A stretch of 64,000 nt of DNA from Mactromeris polynyma (GCA_032209605.1 JASFXZ010000005.1:28446905-28510904), one strand, 5' to 3'. Positions 48,481 to 60,321 are shown, counted from the stretch's first letter. Program-made: numbers and translations. The notes: a model not told the origin generated them from the sequence alone.

Positions 48481-48680
48481 GAAGGCAATATTTATTGGTT
48501 AAGGCATCCGCTTTGGGCATGGGAGGTCAAAGGCTCTTGAGCCGCCAGCTTGTTAAATAATGGTTTCCGAGTGACTACCTGCCTGGTGCCAGACATTAAA
48601 TGATAGGCATTGGGAAGTAAATGTTCTTAGAAAGTAGGAGTCTCATAAGTCAGAAATGGCTGGCCCTTTAATAAATGTCA
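48481..48680 (+). repeat. Probable second tRNA-derived SINE, degenerate
   Basis: TTGGTTAAGGCATCCGCTTT followed by GGGCATGGGAGGTC resembles a decayed tRNA head with an A-box-like GGTTAAGGC. The body, AATAATGGTTTCCGAGTGAC, CTGCCTGGTGCCAGACATTA, ATTGGGAAGTAAATG, looks like a SINE body that I have met in bivalve sequence. The box B region is eroded. The assignment rests on recall, not a search. Confidence 0.5.
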
Positions 48681-49751
48681 CTATAATAATTAAATATTTA
48701 CCTATTGTATACTTTTGTTGACGATGATGGCTTTCCACAAGTACTAAATAGAAGGAAAAGCGCAATGGGAATATGGATAATGTGTCATCCTTGGGGCATT
48801 ATGTTAAAGTGTTCAAGGCGCACATTTATCATCAGTTTAAACTCAAGATGGTTTTGTCGTAGCTACAAGTGTTTAATACACATACACGTATATAGATCAC
48901 TTACGTTTTTTGTTTAAAATTGAATTCTGAGCATTTGTGCAGAAAATGAGGACCACAAAAATCTATTTTACCTTTTATGCATTTGCTAAGAACATAAAAG
49001 CACAAAATTCCATCTAACAATTTATACGAAATTTAACGGGAAAGGAAATGAATGGTTAAAAATAAACTTGATAATGCATCTGATAAGATAGACAGCCGCC
49101 AACAGAACACTAGTATTAGTACAGTGCAACAGATACAAATGCAGATGGCAGGATATTTCGAATACAAAGCGCCTAGCCATATTTAAAGCTCAATGAGGCA
49201 CATCTATAATATATACAGTAAAACCTCAATGATAAGACCATCCTTGGAAACCTAGAAAACTGGTCGTCTTATTGAGGTAGTCTAACTATTGATGTTGAAT
49301 ATATAGCAAATGGAATTGAAAATTGTGTTATTCATTTTGAGGTGCCTTATAACTGATATAGCAAAAGAGAAATAAGCAATTCTGTAACCTTCTCGAAATA
49401 AACATTTTAAAATGATTCAATTGATTGTCAGCCCCCGATAACGGGTCACATATCATATCAGACACAGACAAAACTAATAAGAACCTTTAACGTGAAATCT
49501 TTCGCTATTAGAAGCAACAATATTTTACTACAATTTGTCTGGTGAAGCCATTTGATAATCGACCAGTATTAGTATATTTTGCGGGACTGCTGTTCAAGGG
49601 AGAAAACTGCTCTTAACTAAACTATTAAGTAAACTACATAGTTGTCTCCCTTCGAAGATTTATTGAATGAATCATAGCAAGGTCACGTGTAGTATTTGAT
49701 CATATTTGTCTATGTCTTATGACACCAATGATTATTAGAACATACATACTA
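48681..49751. other. AT-rich DNA with an ACAGTAAAACCTC-type fragment
   Basis: At 49214 the sequence TACAGTAAAACCTCAATGAT, with AAGACCATCCTTGG and CTGGTCGTCTTATTGAGGT, is one end of a short inverted-repeat element of a type widespread in animals; compare 58585-58770. Otherwise nothing was recognised. Confidence 0.5.
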
Positions 49752-50050
49752 GACAGTGAACGTCACATACACAAGACAGAGACTCCCCACACAGACCCAA
49801 GGGAATCAACAGTCTATAAAACATTATGCACTTAAGAGGTGCAAGGGTAAACGTGGGAATATATATTCAAGGTTTTTGTCTGGCCGGCCATCAAACACAA
49901 ATAGGAAGTCAACACGGAAAAATAGATGAAATACATCTCTGAATACGTCAAGAAAGTCTGTAATCATAGGCCGAAAGGGAGTAGGAGAAAAACTGAATAT
50001 AATATCAAGTAAAGGAAATGCATATGGGGAGAACTAGTTACAATGCCTAA
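49752..50050 (+). repeat. R1 repeat, long copy
   Basis: Contains AGTGAACGTCACATACACAA, GACTCCCCACACAGACCC, GAGGTGCAAGGGTAAACGTG, TCTGGCCGGCCATCAAACAC, ATAATATCAAGTAAAGGAAA and TGCATATGGGGAGAACTAG in family order. Confidence 0.78.
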
Positions 50051-50556
50051 CAAATATAGGATATTAAAAACTATAGAATGTACTGAACTAGGTTTTCGAA
50101 AACAATACAACCAATATTTCATGAACACGAAGTAATGCATGCATTTTCTTTTTTTAAAAATCAGCAATTTATCGATAAATCAATTTTGTGGATCAGTGAA
50201 TGTTTTTCTCGGGTATTCTTTCGAGTCTCCGATATCAATTATCATGTACAAACATAACACTTGTTTCGCATAATACTATGTACTCATAAATAAATGATTC
50301 AAATAGTTTGATGAAGAAAATGAAAACAAATCCAAAGAAGTTCACCGTACAAGTATCAATATATCCAAAAATGCAACGAGAGGAAGACAATACACTTAAC
50401 ACGACGCAAAATACATAAGTACATATAAACAGAACAAACACAACATCGAAAGGTACTGAATATTTAAGAGTCTGACGGTAGTCCAGTCTTCTCATACAGG
50501 GCACGAAAGACAAATTAGACTTGTGTGTGTGTTTTAAACTCTGGGTGTAGTTCCAG

Positions 50557-50830
50557 CATGTTCCGAGGCGGTACTTTTCTGTCCACTCATCATTTATATT
50601 CGCGTGTTACGTCCCTTTTGCCTTTATTCGCTTCGTAATTGTTATTTTTAGAATGTATTGACTCCGCTTGCTTACGTGGTTACTTAATGACTTCATGATC
50701 CGAGGTGGTACTCTTCTGCCCACGCATCATTTATGTTAGCGTGTTACGTCCCTTTTGCCTTAATTAGCTTCGTAATTGTTATTTTTATAATGTATTGACT
50801 CCGCTTGCTTATGTGGTTACTTAATAACTT
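50557..50830 (+). repeat. 137-bp tandem duplication
   Basis: CCGAGGCGGTACTTTTCTG at 50563 recurs as CCGAGGTGGTACTCTTCTG at 50700. Both units carry GCGTGTTACGTCCCTTTTGC and TGACTCCGCTTGCTTA. Identity is high. The unit matches nothing else in the window. Confidence 0.9.
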
Positions 50831-50909
50831 CATGTTGTTATACTTCTATAATTACCTGCATACTGTCTACAGATGAACTTTAAATGTATTGCTAAATTGT
50901 ACATAATAG

Positions 50910-51122
50910 ATCCAATCCACACCTGTCTCCACCTGTTGACCCCTTACATTCTCCATGGTTGGTTTTGATACATAGCCAGACTATTCCTTACTTCCAATTT
51001 CTCGTAGATATTTGCCGTTACATCTCCTCAATAATTTATCTTTCGAAGTCTGATGTTTCCCTAGGATATGTATGGGGAGGTATTGTCGTGTGTAAGTGAT
51101 GTTTCATGTAACAACTTAAATA
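50910..51122 (-). repeat. R1 repeat fragment (5' half)
   Basis: The plus strand shows CATAGCCAGACTATTCCTTA, CATCTCCTCAATAATTTATC, GTATGGGGAGGTATTGTCGT and TCATGTAACAACTTAAATAG, reversed R1. Confidence 0.7.
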
Positions 51123-52372
51123 GTTCCTTCATTACCTGATAGACAACAAAATAACAACAATAGCATTGCGTAATACAACATTTTATTTATATTGTTATTA
51201 TTTAATTAGTATAACAAATGAAAGCGTTGCTTTAATGCTTGTTTGAGATTACATTCTGTCAAAACTTTTACAAATATATAAAGGTACATAGTCTTATATC
51301 TTTGACAAAATGTAATTATTTATAAATATGGTAACTAATAATTTTGAGAAAATGCCAATTTAATGCCCTATATACAGATGTCCTCTACAACACTGCTTTG
51401 TCCATTCTCGTACATGTTTAAAACACACACACATATACACAAATACAAGTGTCTATTACTGGTATTCTCTATCTTGACATACGCGTCGTTTCAGTGCTAC
51501 CATATGCAATACCTCTATCGGACTCATGTTTTGCAGTTCTTGGAAGCTTTAAAGAAAAGGTACAATGCAATGTCATTGAGTACGTCTGTATTAAAGGAAT
51601 GACCATGTACCTTTTAACATTTAGAATGCGGACATATTCAAATGCCATTGAACCTGTTGATGCCTTTTCTTCTAACGAGTCCTTCCACCTTTACTAGAGT
51701 AAAACACACAGAGTGATCGATTGCAACTCTTTTTGCATGAACAAAGTCTTTCTCATCCTCATCTTGAACAAAAAAAAACAGATTTTAACGCTGTCATTAA
51801 AATAAAGATATATTGATCGTGACGTTCGCGGTGCACTGTCCTCATAATACCATATAATTGTTGATCATAAAAAATTAAAGAAGACTTAAAAAGGAATTAA
51901 ATCCGTGATTTGTTTCCGCTTGAACGACTGTAAAGAGCGCAATTTTTCTTAAGAACTTGTTGATTGTGTTTGTATAAAAATGAGATCCCATTCCAAACTA
52001 CTGAGATTTTGAGAATTATGTAAAATGAACCAAACACGTACGTACATACATACATACATACATTTATGTTTTTATAAAGGCTAGGGCACAAATGATTCGA
52101 TTGGAGTATTTTTTCAGTTTATTTTGTCGGTTGCAATCGAAATACTGATTCACAAACGTTGAAAGCTGATTTGCACACACTACACTGCGCTGGGTAGCGA
52201 TACGTGGTACATGGGTTGCCTTGGATACCCGCCATTACCTATCGTGCATGCAAACATTAAATCTGATCATTTTGTTTTCTTTTTTAAACATGTTAGTGCC
52301 TATTGAATTCTCAATACCTTTACCTTTGTCAAAAACATAGTCTTTTGTTATATATCATTAATCGATCACCTG
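51123..52372. other. AT-rich DNA with a CATA microsatellite
   Basis: Only a short (ACAT)n run (52037-52063) stands out. Overlapping frames at 51363-51602 and 51449-51697 lie in different registers of the same DNA and show no family signature. Confidence 0.5.
52037..52063 (+). repeat. (ACAT)n microsatellite
   Basis: ACGTACGTACATACATACAT and further ACAT units, about 27 bp in total. Confidence 0.9.
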
Positions 52373-52610
52373 ATTTAAGAAATCACCAACCGCTTAGACA
52401 ATGCTATTTTATTTTTCGGCGCAGCATGACTTTGCATATCGGTGTTGTGTATACCGATCTCGTCTTACGTAAACCACTATCTAACTGCTCTTCAACCGAA
52501 CAACGCTTTTAACCTTGTCGCGGATTGGTTAACCTTTCGATAAGGCGTACATTACCTTAGCGAAATCCACTGAATTTCGGTAAAAAAATGAAATTCATTT
52601 TTTTCCATTA
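52373..52610 (-). repeat. Inverted dispersed repeat, right copy (pairs with 45299-45520)
   Basis: Its reverse complement aligns with 45299-45520: ACCTTAGCGAAATCCACTGA here answers TCAGTGGATTTCGGTAAG there, and GGTTAACCTTTCGATAAGGC answers CTTATCGAACGGTTAAG. The two copies are about 7 kb apart and diverged. Confidence 0.72.
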
Positions 52611-52617
52611 CCGAAAT
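52574..52617. other. Palindromic hairpin at the end of the inverted repeat
   Basis: ATTTCGGTAA at 52574 pairs with TTACCGAAAT ending at 52617, around an AT-rich interior (AAAAATGAAATTCATTTTT) that is itself palindromic. It sits at the margin of the 52.4 kb repeat and may mark an element terminus. Confidence 0.6.
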
Positions 52618-53797
52618 CTACATATTAAACCACATCTGCACTATATTTGCTAATTTCTTGTTATAATAGTAAATATATGGTTGATCTAAATATACATTAA
52701 AAAAATCTAAGGTAAAATATTGCATAGTAAGAAAAATCTGGATTTCGGTAAGCTTCGATATACTCTATATTCTTGTATTGTTTACCAAACCCAAAAGCAT
52801 TAACTTATTTTTTGTAATGCATTTAGTTTTCCGAAGCAAAGTAGTACACACTATTATTGCAATGGTGTTAGTTTTGCAGAGAAAATATTTTGATCACGAT
52901 AGAGGCGTTATTCTTATTATTGTAAACATGTCTATGTTTATGAACACCAGATGAACATAATATTGTTTTCCTTAATAACTGCGTCTGAAAGTTGATATGT
53001 AGTATATTTCAATATTAACTCCCCGGGAAATTGCCGGTCGTTAGAATTAAGAAGATTCTATGTACCAGTCACGAACATGTGTATTGTTTAGATAAGATAA
53101 ATCGATATGTGTAACAAGTTTATTAACATGAATGTGTGATTTCACGACTGATACAATACGTACTGATGAACTATATTAAAACAGACTATATAGATACTGT
53201 CTATGACTTGTCTCACAACGGAATTATTTTAATCCAATCTCCTACGAAGTCATCTCCCCTTACAGGTATCGGAGCTACATGTACTATAACGAAGCATAAT
53301 CGAGTGACCAACAATCGAAATATCTCAGCAATCGTTAATGTTGCCGAACAAATCTTAACATTAAGATTGCAACTAATTTTCCTGCTTCAGATTGCGCCAA
53401 CCATCTTTTTTCAAGATTGTTCTTGTTTATTTTTTAATAGTCAACTTTGATTCGCGAAACATAGCTACCTATTCGAAAAACACACAAGTCCTTTCGAAAA
53501 ACAGGAAAACCAGATATAGACCATGTATCATTTCACATGTTTTAATGAGGTCATGGTAGATATATAACTAAACAACTTGTTTCTTTATAAAACATTAGAA
53601 ATCTAACAGAAAAACATTAAAAAAAATGACCAGTTTTTCTCTCATTATTTCAAACATGCAAGTTAACAAAATATTAAAACCGTATACATATTCAATACTA
53701 AAAGCAATTACTTCCGTTGACAATGTTTAACTTACGAAAATGATTGTTTTGGCTAGGCCATATCGTTTGTTTTATTCCTAAAAGGGCAATTTTTTAC
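52618..53797. other. AT-rich DNA, no gene recognised
   Basis: A 104-codon frame (53136-53450) is present, but its composition and lack of any motif do not support a gene. GATTTCGGTAAGCTTC at about 52740 may be a further end of the 52.4 kb element. Confidence 0.45.
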
Positions 53798-53908
53798 CGC
53801 CCCATCCCTTACACTTTCTCAACTCCGAATTTTGGTTTGCTGCTGTTTCAGTGTGATCTGTGTGGGGAGGTTTTGCCTTATTAATGTGGCGTTCCTTGAA
53901 AATGCTTT
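53798..53908 (-). repeat. R1 repeat fragment (5' end)
   Basis: The plus strand shows TGATCTGTGTGGGGAGGTTT, TGCCTTATTAATGTGGCGTT and CCTTGAAAATGC, reversed R1. Confidence 0.68.
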
Positions 53909-54343
53909 ATTGGCGTTTGTCGAGCGCTGTAGAGTTATACATGTAGCAATCTGGAACAGCAATTACTTCCGTGTAATAAATAAACTTCTCGTTGACTGAT
54001 TGTTCCTTGTTCCCCATATACATCGAGGCAGTATACTTAGTATTGACTGAGATGTTGCAAATGAGCCTTTAATGGGTCATTGTGATCTAACAGCTATTTT
54101 ACCACCATATAATGATATATATCTGGCTGGTTGTTGTACCATTTTTGGTAAACAAGCCCTCGTTTAGTGCTTTCCTAACTCATTTCGTTTGTAGATAAAT
54201 AGATAAATATGGAACATTAACAAAGTCCATTAATACTTTACCTACTCAGAAAATGATGCCATTTGATATGATGTATATCCCACTTGCGTTAATAAGCATG
54301 TTGTGTGCTTCAGTTTGGAAGAATCGATCGCTTGGCAGTGCTT

Positions 54344-54466
54344 ATTCCGTATTCCATACCTGTTCACCCTTGCACCTCCTCAGTGCCTTATGTTTTGTGA
54401 ACTGTTGTTTGAATGTATGGGCTGGCATTGTCTAGTGTATGTGGCGTTCCATGCAACAACTTAATA
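54344..54466 (-). repeat. R1 repeat fragment (5' end)
   Basis: The plus strand shows CATACCTGTTCACCCTTGCA, CCTCCTCAGTGCCTTATGTT, then TGTCTAGTGTATGTGGCGTT and CCATGCAACAACTTAATATC. Confidence 0.72.
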
Positions 54467-54721
54467 TCTTTTTTTATTATTCTGCAAACGTTTCTCCAAA
54501 ACATATTTTTTACAACTGCACACAGGACAATTACCGGTCATTAAACCCATACTGACGTTAACACCTTACATAAATTTTCTCTTTATCCCATTTTTAGTAA
54601 ACGAGAATTATCAAACACAACATAAATTATCATTTTAACCATTGTATTATAGCTTCCGTCGCGACTGATATAAATTACTTCTTCATGTCAGACGTCATTA
54701 ATACATACCATCAAGCAAGAC

Positions 54722-54835
54722 TGTATGTAGTGTTCCCTGTGACAACTTAATATCTTATTATTAAGTTGTCACATGGAACACCACATACACAAGACAATAG
54801 CTCCTCACACAGACCCTCGGGAAAATAACACCAAT
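54722..54835. repeat. Two R1 5' ends head-to-head (30-bp hairpin)
   Basis: Left arm 54722-54751 (reversed R1 end) and right arm 54760-54789 (forward R1 end) pair at 28 of 30 positions around an 8-base loop, ATCTTATT. The forward copy continues to about 54835 with ACAAGACAATAGCTCCTCAC and AGACCCTCGGGAAAATAAC. A similar head-to-head pair is at 19074-19120. Confidence 0.85.
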
Positions 54836-56589
54836 GGATCTATTTTGTACGTTAATTACTGGAAGTTTGATAATGGGTATTTTCCTGAATGATACCAGTC
54901 GCAAAACTTATACTGTCGTTCGGGAATACTAACTCGATAACTGACAGTGTATAGTGTAGTTTCCACGTCTCCGCCCTTTGCTCCCTCGCAAAATGGCGAT
55001 TTCCGTATTTGCGTTTTTCACTTTTGCGAACACAGCCAATGAAGTCGCCTGATGTGTTTATTTAGATACAATATGTCGAGTCTAAACAAGAGAGTGTGCA
55101 CGGGATAATATTGACATTTTTCGATATCATAGAATGAACACCAAAAATGCAATACAAATATCAAAACTATACCACCAGAAATGCAGTTGGTATCAATGTG
55201 CCCATTTTTATCCCTTATTGTACCGACAAATGGTATATTCCCATGCCCATTTTCTATTTTGACTCGGCATATAAATGATTGAATGAATGAGTGGGATAGC
55301 GCCGTCCAGTAAAGTAGTTTAAATGGACAAAAAGTGTGGACAACTGATTACTAGTATTCAGTGATATTCTGCAAACGTTTAATTATATGTCTGGTCTTTT
55401 TTCAATTATGCTTATTATATACCGACTGATAAGGACAATACTTAGGGTCATAATTTGAATTCATAGTGAGAATGTTCTTTAAGTTTACTTGGAAATATTG
55501 GAGACACTTTTCAAATGTATACAGTCTGTAAGTCGGAAGTACCGCACGAATCGAAATGAAATACATTGTGATAAAATTAGGTACATTTAGGAAGAAGCCG
55601 TCGCAGAATATAAGATTCATATTGATAAAATGACAACAGAGACGCCTTGATGAGCTAATCCAACTAGGCTACAACGTGTGTTAGACCAATTAACTGAAGT
55701 ATGTAAGATAAAATTCGCTCTGGAACCCCCTCTTATCGCAGGTAAAGATCAACTATCGTACTCGTAATTATGATTCCACTTATAATGTCAATAGCCTTTC
55801 GGCAGATGCTAGCCGTTACATTTGCATCATTGTGTTCATTTTGTCATTAATTTGTTTAAAAAAACAAATGTTTGATTAGTGTGTATTTGTGCATCATTAA
55901 TGATTTGAATCCAATTCGATCTCGTTAATGAACGGTGCGACAATCTCAGACTGGAAGAAGAAGAACGGCTGGTCTTTTATACATTGCTACGCTTATTTAT
56001 TGAAATGTGCATTTTCTGTTCCATTTGTTAGATATATATATATATAAAATTCTGTCTTTAGTGTTCATGGTAAGTGAACACAAATGCTGCTTTGCGAGTT
56101 TTAAGGATAAAATTAAATAGTGTGAAAATACAGTGACAACGACAAGAAGTTAACTGGTCGCTTACATATGGTGCCAGTGAGCACATTAATTTAGCAGTTA
56201 GGCCACCAAATAAATAATTCTAGATTATCTAGAATAGTGATCAGCACAACATATCAACGGCCGTATGCAGACTGCTTTATAATTTAACTGCGAAATTACT
56301 TGTCACTGGTAAGCAAGACAAAGTACACCCAAGAGAAAACGATCAGAATAGTCTGAAGCTTAAGCGACATGACATTCCTTTAATATGGGCATGACTGCGA
56401 CTGTACAGAAACCAAGGTAAAGGAAGCATTAATTATGTACATGAAACCCTACGATATAATTAGACAATGCCTTACCACACAGATCACAGGAAACATCAAT
56501 GTTAACAGTTGAGACGATGTAAGAGCATACATCTATGGAGATGTGGCGATAACGACTTGCCTTGATACTTATCAAAGAGATATTAAATT
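54836..56589. other. AT-rich DNA with a (TA)n run
   Basis: A TATATATATATATATA run lies near 56032-56046, and a weak R1-like fragment (GACAATGCCTTACCACACAG) near 56464. No gene recognised. Confidence 0.5.
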
Positions 56590-56800
56590 GTTCCAGTGAG
56601 TGCCACATGTACAAGACAGCGCCTCCCCACACATAACCCAAAATACAACAACACAGTCTACAAAACAATAGGCACTGAGGAGTTGCAATGGTTTTCATGT
56701 ATAGGAATAATGGTGCAAGGGTAACCATGTATGAGATATAGGTGCAAGGTTAAACATGTAGGAGAATATGGGTGCAATTAAAAAGAGCAACGGACGGAAC
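56590..56800 (+). repeat. R1 repeat with a locally triplicated segment
   Basis: Starts CCAGTGAGTGCCACATGTAC, with AAGACAGCGCCTCCCCACAC. A roughly 30-bp unit built on GGTGCAAGGGTAACCATGTA appears three times in succession (about 56680-56780), each slightly different. Other copies have it once. Confidence 0.7.
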
Positions 56801-58210
56801 AAAGGTGATTGGGTGGGAATCCATATCAACCAGCTAAGAAAACAAGTTGGTTTCAGAGCAAAAGAAAATAAACAGGAAACGTATGTCAGGTTCAGAGAAT
56901 CATATAAGGGGTATTTAATTTTTTTGCTATTTTAGAATTGAAAAATTGTGAAATTATATCTAGATTCGTTTATTTTAGCATGTTTTATATCAGTACTAAA
57001 TATCTGAAACACATCGTATCAGCTTACCGGAAAGTATTGATCCGTTTAATATATATATTATCGGTCTCGTTTAATGTTAGATGTTATTACAGTGTAGGTT
57101 ATATGTACAGTTTAGTTTGTAACAACAGGAATGTTAGGTTTTATTATTATCCGAAGCTCCTCCGTCGGTCCAGTGCATGAAACCTCTTTCAGTTTTTGCA
57201 TATAAAATAATATATTAGTTACTTTATGTTTACATACTTGGTTATGTTTTTAATATGCGTGCAGTATGTGATGAAAATGGGTACTGAAGTCGAGCAGGAA
57301 ATGCCACATAGAAAGTGCAACGACAACATTAAAGCAGGAATGAAAGAATACACCCAATTATGCAATAAGAAAGGCAATAGGGACTCGTGACACAATATAA
57401 ATAGTGGTTGACAATATGTGTAACATCTTGAAACTGTCAGTGATATAAACACTTTGGTTTAAACATGGTTTAAAGGCGCAATGAACAATGACACTGTAGA
57501 CGTTCGAAGTTACTAAATTTATAAGTAAATGGAGTTTTATACAATCAAACTAACACCAAACATTGAGGTTCTTCTAACAGAAACATGATATAAACGATTG
57601 ATGGCATTTCAGAAATAACTTTTAATTGCCATGGAGTTTTTTTGAGATATAAGGCCTACGCCAAAAGTGGAATATTTCAATCGTAAATAAGAAATTATGA
57701 ACGTTATAAATAACTGTCATTTTCTCATATCCTTTATCCTTCCCCAGGCTACCGAATTCTGAAAACGATTTCACCTGCAATATAACATATACACCCAGTT
57801 TGCCAGAAGAGTTAAATCAAGCTGGTTTGATTAAACCCTGTATAATCACTTTCTTGAAACAACCAGTTCGAACTTCTAGTAAATCATGAACGAATGCTTT
57901 CAAACAAAAACAGGATTGTGACAATATCTTAAAAGAAACACCACGCCTGCGTACAAAGAAACACAAAAAGCAACTACTTTAAATTTCACGTTTTCCTTGC
58001 CAATAGTAGCATAACTTATATTGGGAAACATCAAAGATGGAAAAGGCGAGGAATATTAATAGGAACAATGTCTTAACGATACGCATTACGGAGAACAATA
58101 TAAGAAAAAAGAATAAATGTGGAAAAACAAAAACACTCTTCTCTTGTTTATCTTGTAAATATGTAGTAACTAAACGTCGATTAATAGTTATCTATATTGC
58201 AATATATCAT
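56801..58210. other. AT-rich DNA, no gene recognised
   Basis: Frames at 56938-57180, 57219-57452 and 58037-58264 lack motifs; the last runs into the fold-back described next. The 57291 motif GTCGAGCAGGAAATGCCACA is shared with 42.84 kb. Confidence 0.45.
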
Positions 58211-58408
58211 GCGCCTCTCCGCCTCTGCAGTTCCATTTATGTCATGAAACAAAAGGACAAATAACACAGTGTGAGTTTAAAAGTTGGACAACAAAAGTCA
58301 ATAAATCAGTCCATCCTTGTCTGGCATGATTTCATGTTTTAAACTCACACTGTGTTGGTTGTCCTTTTGTTTCATGACATAAATGGAACTGCAGAGGCGG
58401 TGAGGCGC
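58211..58408. mobile_element. Fold-back repeat, 72-bp arms, 54-bp loop
   Basis: Left arm 58211-58282 (starting GCGCCTCTCCGCCTCTGCAG) and right arm 58337-58408 are reverse complements at 69 of 72 positions. Similarity continues weakly outside the arms for some 40 bp (GTAAATATGTAGTA against TAACTACGTATTTAC). The near-perfect arms suggest a young fold-back or MITE-like insertion, or an inverted duplication made in place. A transcript would form a long double-stranded RNA stem. Confidence 0.88.
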
Positions 58409-58584
58409 AAATATAAATAATATAACTACGTATTTACTGATTTAATTCCTCTATGGATGTTTTTGCTATAGCAGTTTTATGTACATATTCTGTATGCGCC
58501 TTTGTAATCTTTTAGTTGCCGTGAGCTCTATGACAGACACAAACGTATCGACTTCTGCATGTACGTTCTTTTAACATATCCAAC

Positions 58585-58770
58585 TACAGTAAAATTTCAC
58601 TTAAAGATCACCTAAACAATAAGACCTACTCGAAATTACGAACACAATTTTCAAATCCATAAACATTGTTTTGCTCTTTATTCAACTTCTATATTAAGAC
58701 CACCTCTCGTAATAAGAATACCAGTTTTCAAGGGTCCCAAGGGTAATCTTATTATTGATGTGTTACTGTA
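58585..58770 (+). mobile_element. Short TACAGTAA inverted-repeat element
   Basis: Begins TACAGTAAAATTTCACTTAA and ends GATGTGTTACTGTA, so the outer 8 bp (TACAGTAA/TTACTGTA) are inverted. The inner parts AATAAGACCTACTCG and AAGACCACCTCTCGTAATAA resemble the 49.2 kb fragment. Non-coding, MITE-like. Confidence 0.6.
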
Positions 58771-60080
58771 TGTACTTAAATGTGCCGATTAAAAATGTGC
58801 CGATTTATCAGAAATAATCATAAATTACAAAAGAAAACAACATAGTTGTTACACCTTATTAAGCAATCCTGTCCATATTGCAGAATAATTTGACACGCAA
58901 TGATCAATGATTTTTATATTTAATATACACAACTTCAATGCATTCTAAATACGTTTTCTCAATAGCTTACGCGATAAGATTAATATCCGTCTTTTTGAAA
59001 TTACCGGATATCCGACGGTGTTCTGAAGCGACAGTTCTTCGATTTTTATCGGATATCATATATTACGACATATCATGCTGTACAATTTAAGATTACAAAG
59101 GGATTCATTACCCGAAATAGTGACTTATAGCTGAATTTAAGCGGCTAGAAATATCGGTCTGATTATAAGCACGAGTATGCCATTTTCTGGTTACACTGTG
59201 AAGTCCCTCAGCTAAAATATGTTTTAAATTGTACTCCTATTTGTAATGTTATGGTTAGTTCATGAGATCTGAAAACGGTCAAAATCCATACGGTAAGCGA
59301 ACAAATACCAGGGATAGTAATAGATGGAATTTTTAATGGAATGCTTTTTCGGCACAGCCGTATTATGGCTGTTTTGCTATTTGCGTCACATGAATATGTT
59401 CAAACCTCGGGAACAGAATATCCCTCTCGGCTTCGGCTTGGATGATATACAATTTCGGGTTGGTAATATTCATGTCACCCTCACTGACATACGAGTTTTA
59501 TATATTATAACGATACCTCGTACTTATCTTCAACATAGACAGTCACGAGTAAGCATCATATTAATGAACTTTGTTTTACAACATTAAGGCTTATTTCAAT
59601 TTGCACCGATCCTCTTTTTTAAAGATTTTTCTTCGTTATAGATATTTGTTTACGTTCCGTGTAAAACATATGCATGGTAGTCGATAAACGCCGCTCAGAT
59701 TAGAAAAAAATAGTACGTTTTATAATTCTCGTTTGGTCTCACAACGTTCCTATTATCATAAAATTGATATTATTCAATTTGCTTTGCCATACTTGATATT
59801 ATCGTAATTTACAAAATGCATTATTTTGAAATTCAAGACCACGCTGGAAAGCTTAAAATCAAGCAAATTGTTGCTCTTTGCAACTAATTCAGCAAACGAC
59901 GGTAAGAAATATGAACACTCAACGAATACTTCTAACACCACTGATAAACATAATATATGTCGAGTCAAAATGAAACTGTGCACATTTCCCCATACCTTTG
60001 GGGCTAAACATGGATATATTTGGTACCAACTGAAATATAATTGTTATTTCTATCTGGAGGTATATGTTTGTTATCTGTAT
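58771..60080. other. AT-rich DNA, no gene recognised
   Basis: A GC-richer patch (about 59403-59470, CGGGAACAGAATATCCCTCT and CGGCTTCGGCTTGGATGATA) falls in an 87-codon frame (59324-59587), but I see no domain; it may be a fragment of a common repeat. Confidence 0.4.
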
Positions 60081-60321
60081 AAGAGCACCACTGTACGATT
60101 TCCAGCCTCTTCTTTAAGTGATGTCATTACCAGAAAACGTCACATGTGACGTCACCATGTACTGACAGTAGGCAATATTTGCCCCATACGGCAGTATGAA
60201 AACGAAGTGACGATATGGAGTAAATATTGTTTCCTTCTTGAAACTAGTGACATCACATGCAGTGTTTTCTTGAAACGAGGTCACTTACAGAAGAGGATGT
60301 AAATCCCACAGCAGGGCTCAA
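60081..60321 (+). mobile_element. CRE-MITE, copy 4
   Basis: Left end AAGAGCACCACTGTACGATT, with CCTCTTCTTTAAGTGATGTC and CACATGTGACGTCACCATGT (one perfect TGACGTCA). The right arm has CTAGTGACATCACATGCAGT, ACGAGGTCACTTACAGAAGA and ends CAGCAGGGCTCAAAT. Here the octamer survives in the left arm; relative to the other copies this one may be read in the opposite sense. Confidence 0.75.

Noticed and set aside
53136..53450. 104-codon plus-strand frame
   Set aside because: No recognisable domain or exon signals; length is within chance for a 64 kb window on six frames.
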